Positions 9,258 to 16,786 of a stretch of 64,000 nucleotides of DNA are shown here, one piece after another. The notes under the pieces were generated by a model. The model saw only the letters and a list, made by a program, of their open reading frames with translations. It was not told the DNA's origin and did no database searches. The stretch comes from Bacteroidota bacterium (GTDB taxonomy: Bacteria > Bacteroidota > Bacteroidia > Chitinophagales > UBA10324). The stretch's first letter is position 1. Every line of letters begins with the position of its first letter. The position numbers and the translations under genes are program-made. The stretch lies in NCBI GenBank assembly GCA_018267315.1, contig JAFDYS010000009.1:39553-103552 (forward strand), read 5' to 3'.

Positions 9258-11120
9258 ATGAAGAAATTTCTTCTCACCGTGCTGCTGTTCCTTGCAGCTT
9301 CACTTACCATTCTTGCTGCTGTAACCAACCCGGTAAAAAAAGTGCAACCTGAATTCTGGTGGACGGGCATGCACAACACAAAACTCCAGATTCTCATCTA
9401 TGGCGATAAGATTGCTGACTGGAAAATCAGTTTGAATTATCCCGGTGTGGCCTTGGGTGAAATCGTTCATACGACAAATCCTAGCTACACCTTCCTCTAT
9501 GTAGATGTCAGCACCGCAGCGCAACCCGGCACAATGAACATTCAGTTTATTAAAGGCAAGGAAAAATTTTCACAGCCGTATGAACTGAAAGCGCGCCAGC
9601 GCACCCCCGGGCAAATCGCAGGATTTGATGAGAGCGATTTGCTCTACCTCGTTTTCCCTGATCGCTTCTCCAACGGCGACCCTTCGAACGACAGCATTGC
9701 CGGACTGTATGAAATGAAAGTGGATCGCAACAATCCCGGCGGACGGCATGGCGGCGATATACAGGGTGTGATCAATCACCTGGATTACATGAAAGACCTT
9801 GGCATCACTACCCTTTGGCTTAACCCGGTGCAGGAAAATAATCAACCGGCCTATTCATACCATGGATATGCCATCACTGATTTTTACAAAGTGGATCCGC
9901 GGCTTGGCAACAACGATCTCTATGCGAAACTTGTAAATGAAGCACACAACAAGGGACTGAAAGTGATCATGGATTACGTGTACAATCATGTGGGAACGGA
10001 AGCATGGTTCATTAAGGATATGCCATCGCCCGACTGGGTGAATCAGTGGCCTGAATTCACGCGCTGCAACTACCGCCCCGTTACCATCGCCGATCCATAC
10101 GGCTCGCAATACGACCGCAAGCTGAATGCTGACGGATGGTTTGACAAGCACATGGCCGATCTCAACCAGCGCAACCCGCTGCTGGCCGATTACCTGATTC
10201 AAAACACCATCTGGTGGGTGGAATTTTCAGGCATTGACGGATACCGTGTGGACACGTATCCCTATCCCGATAATGATTTCATGAATGAATGCCTGCGCCG
10301 GTTGTATGCCGAATACCCTAACATCAATGTGGTGGGTGAAACATGGGAGCAGAATGTGCCCGATGTGGCCTTCTTCCAGAAAAATTCACCCGTGCGGCAT
10401 GACGGAAAACAAAATGAACTGGAGAGCATCACCGATTTCAACCTGGCCTTTGCCATCAAAGACGGATTGAAAGAATCATTCGGGTGGAATACCGGACTGA
10501 GAAAAATCTATTACACGCTGGCGCAGGATTTTCTCTATGGTGATGCCTACAAGAACATGATCTTCCTCGATAATCATGATGTGAGCAGGATTTATTCCGA
10601 ACTCGGTGAAGATTTTTCAAAATGGAAACAGGCGATTTCCATTCTCATGACGATGCGGGGCATTCCGTGTTTGTACTACGGAACGGAAATTCTAATGAGC
10701 GGCACCACCAACCCCACTGACGGTTTTGTGCGCAAAGATTTTCCGGGAGGATGGGCTGCCGATTCATCCAACAAGTTCACAGCTGCAGGAAGATCACCGA
10801 GGGAACAGGAGGCATTTACTTACGTGAAAAAACTGGCTGACTTCCGGAAAGCATATCCTGTTGTGCAAACCGGTAAACTCATGCAGTTTGTTCCCGAAGA
10901 TGAAGTGTATGTCTACTTCCGTTATGATGACAAGAACTGTGTGATGGTCGCTGTCAATTCATCAAACCAAGTGAAGAAGATTGATGCGAAGCGATACGCC
11001 GAGCGGATGAACGGTTACACGAAAGGGTTTGATGTGAGCACCGGAGGCATGTATTCCGATCTCAATAACCTCTCCGTTGATCCGCACGGTGTGATGATCT
11101 GGCGATTGAGCAAAGACTAA
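9258..11120 (+). CDS. Periplasmic GH13 alpha-amylase/neopullulanase (SusA-like cyclomaltodextrinase)
   Basis: A 620-residue glycoside hydrolase that hydrolyses alpha-1,4 links in maltodextrins, cyclodextrins or pullulan in the periplasm. A signal peptide follows the ATG at 9258 (MKKFLLTVLLFLA...). The N-terminal beta domain (about residues 25-120, including PEFWWTGMHN) is the cyclomaltodextrinase N-domain. The GH13 barrel carries the four conserved regions: DYVYNHVG (I), GYRVDTYPY with the nucleophile Asp (II), VVGETWE with the acid/base Glu (III) and FLDNHD (IV). A small C-terminal beta domain ends the protein. All catalytic residues are present. With the MFS permease and the second amylase at 13.7-16.5 kb it forms a maltodextrin-use module. 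An upstream in-frame start at 9204 lacks a signal-peptide-like beginning. Confidence 0.92.
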   Translation: MKKFLLTVLLFLAASLTILAAVTNPVKKVQPEFWWTGMHNTKLQILIYGDKIADWKISLNYPGVALGEIVHTTNPSYTFLYVDVSTAAQPGTMNIQFIKGKEKFSQPYELKARQRTPGQIAGFDESDLLYLVFPDRFSNGDPSNDSIAGLYEMKVDRNNPGGRHGGDIQGVINHLDYMKDLGITTLWLNPVQENNQPAYSYHGYAITDFYKVDPRLGNNDLYAKLVNEAHNKGLKVIMDYVYNHVGTEAWFIKDMPSPDWVNQWPEFTRCNYRPVTIADPYGSQYDRKLNADGWFDKHMADLNQRNPLLADYLIQNTIWWVEFSGIDGYRVDTYPYPDNDFMNECLRRLYAEYPNINVVGETWEQNVPDVAFFQKNSPVRHDGKQNELESITDFNLAFAIKDGLKESFGWNTGLRKIYYTLAQDFLYGDAYKNMIFLDNHDVSRIYSELGEDFSKWKQAISILMTMRGIPCLYYGTEILMSGTTNPTDGFVRKDFPGGWAADSSNKFTAAGRSPREQEAFTYVKKLADFRKAYPVVQTGKLMQFVPEDEVYVYFRYDDKNCVMVAVNSSNQVKKIDAKRYAERMNGYTKGFDVSTGGMYSDLNNLSVDPHGVMIWRLSKD

Positions 11121-11146
11121 AACACAGATGTTCAAAAAGCAACGGC

Positions 11147-12583
11147 TCATTCTGCAACACAGAATTTGCCGCTCACTTTTCCGTTATCGGTTCTGATCGT
11201 AAAGAGATATTCCCCCGATGCTAATCCGTTGAGCGGCATGCTCAGCGAAATTTTTCCTGCCGGGCGATAGCCCAAATCATTTCGCCACACTTCATTTCCT
11301 TTCAGGTCATAAACTGAAATTAAAACTGAAGTGGCAAGAGGCAATTCAAAATCGAGTTGCATCTGCGTATTCGCCGGAACAGGATAAGCGTGTATTGAAT
11401 TAATATATTCACCGACAGGCATGGCAATACCGCTGCCGAATTCGAGGAACAAATCATCAACAGTGAGTGTGCTGCCGATGGACGGAACCACCTCTTCGTT
11501 TTCAAGAAAGCTCGGGGAGAAACCAATCAGCATTGTGTCGGGTGTTTCGCTCCATTCAATGTCAAATGCAAGTTCAAACTCCAAGTATGACTCTGCAGCA
11601 TAGAAGGCCTTTGTCATTCTCGCGATTTCATCCGTATGATGAGTGGTTGAATTCCATTTTGTAAAGACACACAGGAGCAATCCTGAATCCATGTCAACCG
11701 GCGCATACTTGTAATATCCCTTCAATGAAACAGGTACCTCTGCAATGGGAAATCCTCCTATTGGGCCGTTGTCACCGATGCCGCCGATCAGTAGGTAGCT
11801 CATGCCGTCATTCATCATCCCATGCTGGTTGATGATGCGTGCTGCAAACAGCCCTTCATAGCTTTCATTGGTTCTGATGACAGATGGTGAAGAATAGACG
11901 TTGAGAATATTGCTCGTGGTCCAGAGCAGGGGATCTTCAAAACTCACGGGTAGCCAGTCTTCAAAATCTCCGTTCGGAAATGCAAGCGGCGTACTGTTGA
12001 TGAACTGAAGATCGTCCACTTCAATGTAACCGCCGGGCTGAGCATGCTCATGATTCACATTGGTCATAATGATGAACACGAATGAATCCGGCTGCACCGG
12101 AACATAGTTGCCAATAGGAATGGTAACCGGAACATAATTGCTCTCAGAGCCCGTGAAGGTGTAATAACCCCATGCAATGGGAATGTTATCAGTTCTGAAC
12201 TCAATATACACCAATCCGGAGTCACCTGGAATGATGTTGTAGTTCATATACCACTTCAATGAATCAGCTACATCAGAGATGGGATATCCGCCGATGAACA
12301 CCGGGCCCGGCATGCCGATGCTGATCCAGCCCGGTAACGTTCCCTCATTCGTGGTAAATGATTTCACCTTCGCCGCAAATTGACCGCTGTGGCTGTGGAT
12401 GCTTTGTTCCGCACTAAGAGTTCCTTCCGTGTAATAGCTTTCGCTGTTTGACGTAAAGAGGTAGTGCGGATCGTAGAAGTAGTTGACAACAGACCATGTT
12501 TCAAATGATGCATTGGGAACTACCTGTGCTGCTAATGAAAAGGAGAAGCAGCTTATGACGAGTAATAGAAATCGTGATTTCAT
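11147..12583 (-). CDS. Secreted protein with two related beta domains and T9SS type A sorting domain
   Basis: A 478-residue secreted protein. Residues 1-19 are a signal peptide (MKSRFLLLVISCFSF..., cleaved after LAA). Two related domains follow. They open with VPNASFETWS (about residue 22) and FPNGDFEDWL (about 200), and both contain an ISIGMPGP- or IGGIGDNGP-like block followed by GGYPI/GGFPI and DSLKWY/VSLKGYY. This points to an internal duplication of a carbohydrate-binding-like beta-sandwich. The last 80 residues (AYPVPANTQMQLDFEL..., YDLKGNEVW, SGEYLFTI) are a T9SS type A signal, so the protein is exported through the outer membrane. Function is unknown. It is convergent with the SusA-like gene (26-base gap) and may assist polysaccharide binding, but that is only inference from position. 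Confidence 0.85.
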   Translation of the reverse strand: MKSRFLLLVISCFSFSLAAQVVPNASFETWSVVNYFYDPHYLFTSNSESYYTEGTLSAEQSIHSHSGQFAAKVKSFTTNEGTLPGWISIGMPGPVFIGGYPISDVADSLKWYMNYNIIPGDSGLVYIEFRTDNIPIAWGYYTFTGSESNYVPVTIPIGNYVPVQPDSFVFIIMTNVNHEHAQPGGYIEVDDLQFINSTPLAFPNGDFEDWLPVSFEDPLLWTTSNILNVYSSPSVIRTNESYEGLFAARIINQHGMMNDGMSYLLIGGIGDNGPIGGFPIAEVPVSLKGYYKYAPVDMDSGLLLCVFTKWNSTTHHTDEIARMTKAFYAAESYLEFELAFDIEWSETPDTMLIGFSPSFLENEEVVPSIGSTLTVDDLFLEFGSGIAMPVGEYINSIHAYPVPANTQMQLDFELPLATSVLISVYDLKGNEVWRNDLGYRPAGKISLSMPLNGLASGEYLFTIRTDNGKVSGKFCVAE

Positions 12584-12780
12584 GGCCTCGCTTTTTGTAA
12601 AGTTACCCCGAGCTCAAAACGGAAGAAATGATGCAACTCATGCCAGTTGTTCACCGGCGAGATAATAGAATTTGTAACTTCTTTGAGCTAAATCATCGTC
12701 CGCCTTTGCTCAACTAAAGTCTCTGAAATTGAAAGCAGCTTCTCGATGTTGTTCATCTCCGTGATAAGTCCAAAAGTTTA

Positions 12781-12850
12781 TTTGCTGGCTTTCAGTAGTT
12801 TATACTTTATCATTAATTATTTATTGTTTATCAATAAATTTTTATCAATA
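12781..12850 (+). promoter_or_regulatory. Putative promoter and operator-like repeats upstream of the DUF2975-XRE pair
   Basis: TTTG (12781), 18 bases, then TACTTTAT (12803) fits a weak Bacteroidota promoter. Three copies of TTTATCAWTA lie at 12806, 12827 and 12841. A perfect 8-bp inverted repeat ATTTATTG / CAATAAAT spans 12819-12839. The stretch is strikingly AT-rich. The rest of the 300-base gap from 12584 shows nothing else that I can identify. Confidence 0.4.
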
Positions 12851-12883
12851 TTTGCTGTCGAATTCAACCAAACAAATCCTTCT

Positions 12884-13408
12884 ATGAAATCAAAAACTCA
12901 AACGATTCTTGTAATCATGAATGTTCTGGCCTGGATCACATTCATCGGACTCATGATTAAGGCCGGAGCGATTCTCGTGTCATTCGTCATGACTCTTTTC
13001 AATCCCGATGCTGCCAAAAACCTCTACAATGGAGAGAATCTTTACGATCTGAGGCAGACACTTTTCGTGCAGTACCTCAATATGGTTTCCTTCAACATTG
13101 CTTTGCCTGCAATGGAAGCATACACCACATACCTGATCATAATGGTCCTTTCAAAAATAAAACTGACAAATCCGTTTACGGCCGAAGTGGCAGCTATACT
13201 TGAGCGAATCAGTTATGTCATCTTCGGAACATGGATTGTTGCCATGATTCACAATGCGCATACGAGCTGGCTCATGAAAAAAGTGCCGGGACTGCAGGAA
13301 GAGATGATCTCAGGTGAATTTATTTTTCTTGCCGGAGTCGTGTTTGTGATTGCGCAAATATTCAAGAGAGGTGTAGAAATTCAATCTGAAAACGAATTAA
13401 CTGTTTAA
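12884..13408 (+). CDS. DUF2975 domain integral membrane protein
   Basis: A 174-residue inner-membrane protein of the DUF2975 family, with about four hydrophobic spans. From the ATG at 12884 the sequence begins MKSKTQTILVIMNVLAWITF. The last span is followed by IFKRGVEIQSENELTV, the usual short cytoplasmic tail of the family. DUF2975 genes are very often followed by a tiny HTH gene, as here: the stop codon is separated from the next ATG by 3 bases, so they are one operon. The biochemical role is not known. The pair probably forms a membrane-linked regulatory unit, as in related two-gene modules. The longer upstream frame runs through the AT-rich promoter region and is not credible. Confidence 0.85.
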   Translation: MKSKTQTILVIMNVLAWITFIGLMIKAGAILVSFVMTLFNPDAAKNLYNGENLYDLRQTLFVQYLNMVSFNIALPAMEAYTTYLIIMVLSKIKLTNPFTAEVAAILERISYVIFGTWIVAMIHNAHTSWLMKKVPGLQEEMISGEFIFLAGVVFVIAQIFKRGVEIQSENELTV

Positions 13409-13411
13409 GCC

Positions 13412-13621
13412 ATGCCGATTGTCGTGAATCTGGATGTGATGATGGCCAAAAGAAAGATGTCATTGAATGAGCTTTCGGAAAAAGTGAACCTGACGTTAGC
13501 CAACCTCTCCATTCTGAAAACAGGAAAAGCAAAAGCCATACGCTTTAGCACGCTCGATGCGATTTGCAAAGCGCTGAACTGCCAGCCGGGTGATATCCTG
13601 GAGTTTGTTGAGAAGAAATAA
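13412..13621 (+). CDS. XRE/Cro-C1 type helix-turn-helix regulator (YozG-like)
   Basis: A 69-residue DNA-binding protein consisting of little more than one Cro/C1 helix-turn-helix domain. The recognition region is LNELSEKVNLTLANLSILKTGK (about residues 18-39 in two pieces), followed by RFSTLDAICKALNCQPGDILEF, the signature ending of HTH_26/YozG proteins. It lies 3 bases after the DUF2975 gene and is certainly cotranscribed with it. The direct and inverted repeats ahead of the operon are plausible binding sites, giving autoregulation, but this is inference. The MFS gene is convergent downstream. Confidence 0.9.
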   Translation: MPIVVNLDVMMAKRKMSLNELSEKVNLTLANLSILKTGKAKAIRFSTLDAICKALNCQPGDILEFVEKK

Positions 13622-13690
13622 CGAAATTTCTGGTAACAGGGATCGGCCTTGAGCGAGCTTTACCGGTGTAATTTCAGAATAGACTTTTGA

Positions 13691-15082
13691 TTAGTGTCCG
13701 CCACCACCGGCTGCATGTCCACCGGCTCCTTCCACAGAAACATCTTTCACAAACGGCACTGCGAAACTTCCGAGAAGCATGGTGCACCCGGCGATCACAA
13801 GCATGTAGATGGCGTTTTCATGGAAGAAATATTTCAGCATTAAACCGCTGAATAATCCGCTGATGATTTGAGGAATCACCACGGTGAGATTAAACAAGCC
13901 CATGTAAATGCCCATTCGCTTTGCCGGCAATGAACCGGATAAGATCGCGTACGGCATGGAAAGGATGGCGGCCCAGGCAAAGCCCACCCCGAGCATGGAG
14001 ACAAGGAGCATGTATTGGTTATGAAAAAACAGTGTTGAAAGATATCCGAGACCGCCGCAGATGAGGGCGAGAGCATAAACGATTTTCCTGCTTGAGATTT
14101 TTACCAAGAACGGAATGAGGGCCGAGAACACGGCAGCATACAAACTGTAAGCAGCGAAGCATATTCCAACCCAGTTGCCGGCTTCATTGTAGGCTTCAGA
14201 ACTGGAATCACCGATGGGTGTGTTCCAGTAATGTTGCGCAATGGCCGGCGTGGAATACACCCACATGAGAAACAGTGGAAACCAGGAGAACAACTGAACG
14301 ACGGCCAACTGCCTCATCGTGGGCGGCATCTTTATCAGCAGTGCAAAAAAGCTTTCATGAGGTGTTTTGTCTTCTTCAGAGATGTTATTGTACTCGCGGA
14401 ATTCTTTAGGCGGATATTCTTTTGTTCTGAAAACGGTCACCAGCACACTCAGGAGAAGCAATGAGCCGCCGATATAAAATGACCAGATCACCGATGCAGG
14501 CACTTCGCCTTCTGCCGCCTGGTTGTTTACGCCCATGGCGGTTAGAATGAATGGCAACGCTGAGCCGATCACCGCACCTACATTGATCAATAAACTTTGA
14601 ACAGAATAACCGAGGTTGCGCTGTTTCTCCGGAGTCATGTCGGCCACCAACGCCCTGAAGGGTTGAAAGGTGACATTGAATGAAGCATCCATCAAGGCCA
14701 GCATTATCGCACCGAAGATGAGAGCGCCCACACTTCCCGCAGCTATCACGTACGGCGCATTCGGCATGAAGAACATGGCAAGCATGGATACAACAGCTCC
14801 CGCTAATATGAATGGCGCCCGGCGGCCCAGGCGCGTCCATGTTTTATCACTCATGGCGCCAACCAGCGGCTGAACGATCAGGCCCATCGTGGGAGCCACC
14901 AGCCAAAAGAGAGAGAGGGAATGAAGATCGGCTCCAAGGTTTGAGAGGATTCTGCTGGCATTAGCATTCTGCAATGCAAATCCGAATTGCACTCCGAGAA
15001 ATCCGAAACTCACATTCCAGATTTGCCAAAAGGTGAGATGAGGTTTCTCAATGGCGTGGTGAGTTGTTTGTGTTTCTTGCAT
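13691..15082 (-). CDS. MFS transporter, GPH/SLC45-like, probable maltose/maltodextrin permease
   Basis: A 463-residue inner-membrane permease with about 12 spans. The N-terminal block FGLVGVQFGFALQ-like (here FGFLGVQFGFALQNAN), then WLVAPTMGLIVQPLVGAMSDKTWTRLGRRAP, is diagnostic of the SLC45/GPH sugar:cation symporter branch of MFS. That branch includes the maltose permeases of Bacteroidota and Caulobacter-type bacteria. The GH13 amylase gene lies immediately upstream on the same strand (24-base gap), so the two form an operon for uptake and hydrolysis of malto-oligosaccharides. The C-terminus ends in a glycine/histidine-rich tail (GGHAAGGGGH) of unknown role. Substrate assignment rests on context plus family. 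Confidence 0.87.
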   Translation of the reverse strand: MQETQTTHHAIEKPHLTFWQIWNVSFGFLGVQFGFALQNANASRILSNLGADLHSLSLFWLVAPTMGLIVQPLVGAMSDKTWTRLGRRAPFILAGAVVSMLAMFFMPNAPYVIAAGSVGALIFGAIMLALMDASFNVTFQPFRALVADMTPEKQRNLGYSVQSLLINVGAVIGSALPFILTAMGVNNQAAEGEVPASVIWSFYIGGSLLLLSVLVTVFRTKEYPPKEFREYNNISEEDKTPHESFFALLIKMPPTMRQLAVVQLFSWFPLFLMWVYSTPAIAQHYWNTPIGDSSSEAYNEAGNWVGICFAAYSLYAAVFSALIPFLVKISSRKIVYALALICGGLGYLSTLFFHNQYMLLVSMLGVGFAWAAILSMPYAILSGSLPAKRMGIYMGLFNLTVVIPQIISGLFSGLMLKYFFHENAIYMLVIAGCTMLLGSFAVPFVKDVSVEGAGGHAAGGGGH

Positions 15083-15106
15083 AGGTATTGATTCTTCGCT
15101 TGAAAA

Positions 15107-16465
15107 TCACTGACTGACGGAAACGATGTGATATTCATAAGGACGCAGCTTCATGGTAGCTTCCGTCGCTATTCCTTCCTTTGAAATCGCGTCAGCCAGT
15201 TTCTTGTTTTGAAGCGCTGCCGGAAGCTTTGCTGTTACCTCTATATTGGCGGCATTCACGATCACCCAAAGCGGATCTTTACCCAGCACCGCTCGTTCAT
15301 AGATCAGCACGCTTTTGTTTTCAGTTGAAAACTGATCAAGGGTTCCGCGGCGCAGCACATCACTTGAATTGTAATAAGCAAGCGCGTTGGAATACCATTG
15401 CTGCAATTCAGGATTCGCTGACCAGTCAATCGTGTATTTTTCAAACAGGTTGATGCGGGTAGGATATCCAACTTCCTGTCCATTATAAAGTAGCGGTACA
15501 CCGGGAAGCGTCATCGCCGTAATGAAGGCCGCTTTCGAGCCGTCAAGAGTTCCGAACTTCACCTGCGGCAACCCATCCCAACTATTTTCGTCGTGATTAG
15601 TGATGAAACGAATGTGATGATAGTGCGCAGGATATTTCTGTAGCTCTTCTTTGTAGGATGAATCTATCGTAGCAGTAGTCCCTTTTCCGACCCACAATTT
15701 TTTCATCGCGCTGTAGGTGCTCCAGCCATAGGTCATATCAAATCCCGAATCATACAACTTGGGGTCAGCGCCTTCAGCCAGCATCATCACCGGCCTGATT
15801 TTCCTGAGCGTATCAATGCATGCCTTCCACCAGTCATAGCCCACCCATTCGGCAACATCGCAACGATAACCATCAATGTTGAAACTATCAATCCAGTATT
15901 TCAATGTGGAGATTTTGGCTGCGCGCAAGTCGGGGTTGTCATAATTGAGGTCAGCCACATCAGTCCAGTCAGTTCCGGCCGGCACCGTAATTTTTCCCGT
16001 GCTATCATGCGTGTACCAATCGGGGTGTTCTTTCACCCACGGGCAATCCCAGGCCGTGTGATTAGCCACTTCATCAATGATGATATACATCCCTTTGGCA
16101 TGGACCGAATCAACGAGGCGTTTAAAATCTACTTTCGTTCCGTAGGCAGGATTCACTTCCGTGTAATTCTGAACGGCATACGGCGAACCGTAGGTTCCTT
16201 TTTTATTCTCCACTCCGGTGGGTTGAATAGGCATGAGCCACAAAACGTTTACACCGAGTTTCTTCAACCGCTCAAGCTGCGGAATAATGGCATTGAAAGT
16301 TCCTTCCGGGGTGAAGTTGCGGACAAATACTTCGTACATCACCACATCATCCGTTGCAGGTACCGTGGCGATTTGCTTTTCCTGCGGCGCTTGCTTTGAC
16401 GCCTGTTTGCATTGAAGACCTGTAAGACAAACTAAAGCCACAATGACCGGTGTGATTCTTTTCAT
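15107..16465 (-). CDS. GH13 alpha-amylase family protein, exported
   Basis: A 452-residue glycoside hydrolase family 13 enzyme acting on alpha-glucans. The four GH13 regions are present: DEVANHTAWD (I), GYRCDVAEWV with the nucleophile Asp (II), MLAEGADP with the Glu (III) and FITNHDENS (IV). The early block VVMYEVFVRNFTPEGTF and LWLMPIQPTG are also typical. From the ATG at 16465 the protein starts MKRITPVIVALVCLTGLQCKQ. Cys19 may be lipidated, but the residue before it (Gln) makes a poor lipobox, so periplasmic export without a lipid is possible. Sequence upstream of that ATG is open for 55 codons but does not look like protein. It is the first gene of an operon with the MFS permease and complements the SusA-like enzyme at 9.3-11.1 kb. 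Confidence 0.9.
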   Translation of the reverse strand: MKRITPVIVALVCLTGLQCKQASKQAPQEKQIATVPATDDVVMYEVFVRNFTPEGTFNAIIPQLERLKKLGVNVLWLMPIQPTGVENKKGTYGSPYAVQNYTEVNPAYGTKVDFKRLVDSVHAKGMYIIIDEVANHTAWDCPWVKEHPDWYTHDSTGKITVPAGTDWTDVADLNYDNPDLRAAKISTLKYWIDSFNIDGYRCDVAEWVGYDWWKACIDTLRKIRPVMMLAEGADPKLYDSGFDMTYGWSTYSAMKKLWVGKGTTATIDSSYKEELQKYPAHYHHIRFITNHDENSWDGLPQVKFGTLDGSKAAFITAMTLPGVPLLYNGQEVGYPTRINLFEKYTIDWSANPELQQWYSNALAYYNSSDVLRRGTLDQFSTENKSVLIYERAVLGKDPLWVIVNAANIEVTAKLPAALQNKKLADAISKEGIATEATMKLRPYEYHIVSVSQ

Positions 16466-16681
16466 TTCAAACCCGAGTTTAAGAGCTGCTAAAGATGCAA
16501 AGAATTCATTAGTGATCGTAACGGCCATACACCCGCTATATGCATGTACGGCGATGCGAATACCGGCGCGCCAACGATTGCAATAATGTTGACAGTTATG
16601 TAACCGGTTTGTTGAGGAAGTGTGAATCAACTCTTACGCCAGGGTTAATCATTTGGCATCTTCGGAAATCCTTTGCAAAGT

Positions 16682-16711
16682 TTTGAAAGTTATTGTCCCG
16701 GATTAGCTTGG
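16682..16711 (+). promoter_or_regulatory. Putative Bacteroidota-type promoter for the CRTAC1-like gene
   Basis: TTTG at 16682, 18 bases, then TAGCTTGG at 16704 resembles the TTTG / TAnnTTTG promoter with one mismatch. It lies 76 bases ahead of the ATG at 16787. The divergent amylase gene starts at 16465, and I see nothing else definite in the 320-base gap. Confidence 0.4.
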
Positions 16712-16786
16712 CATTAACAGGGGTAAGTGAAGTGCGCACGTAAGTTTGAATCCTGAATTATGAACAAAAAATATTTCAGGCTCAAT

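Noticed and set aside
16466..16630. Longer N-terminus for the GH13 amylase starting at 16630
   Set aside because: The extra 55 codons are not protein-like and would bury the signal sequence beginning at 16465.
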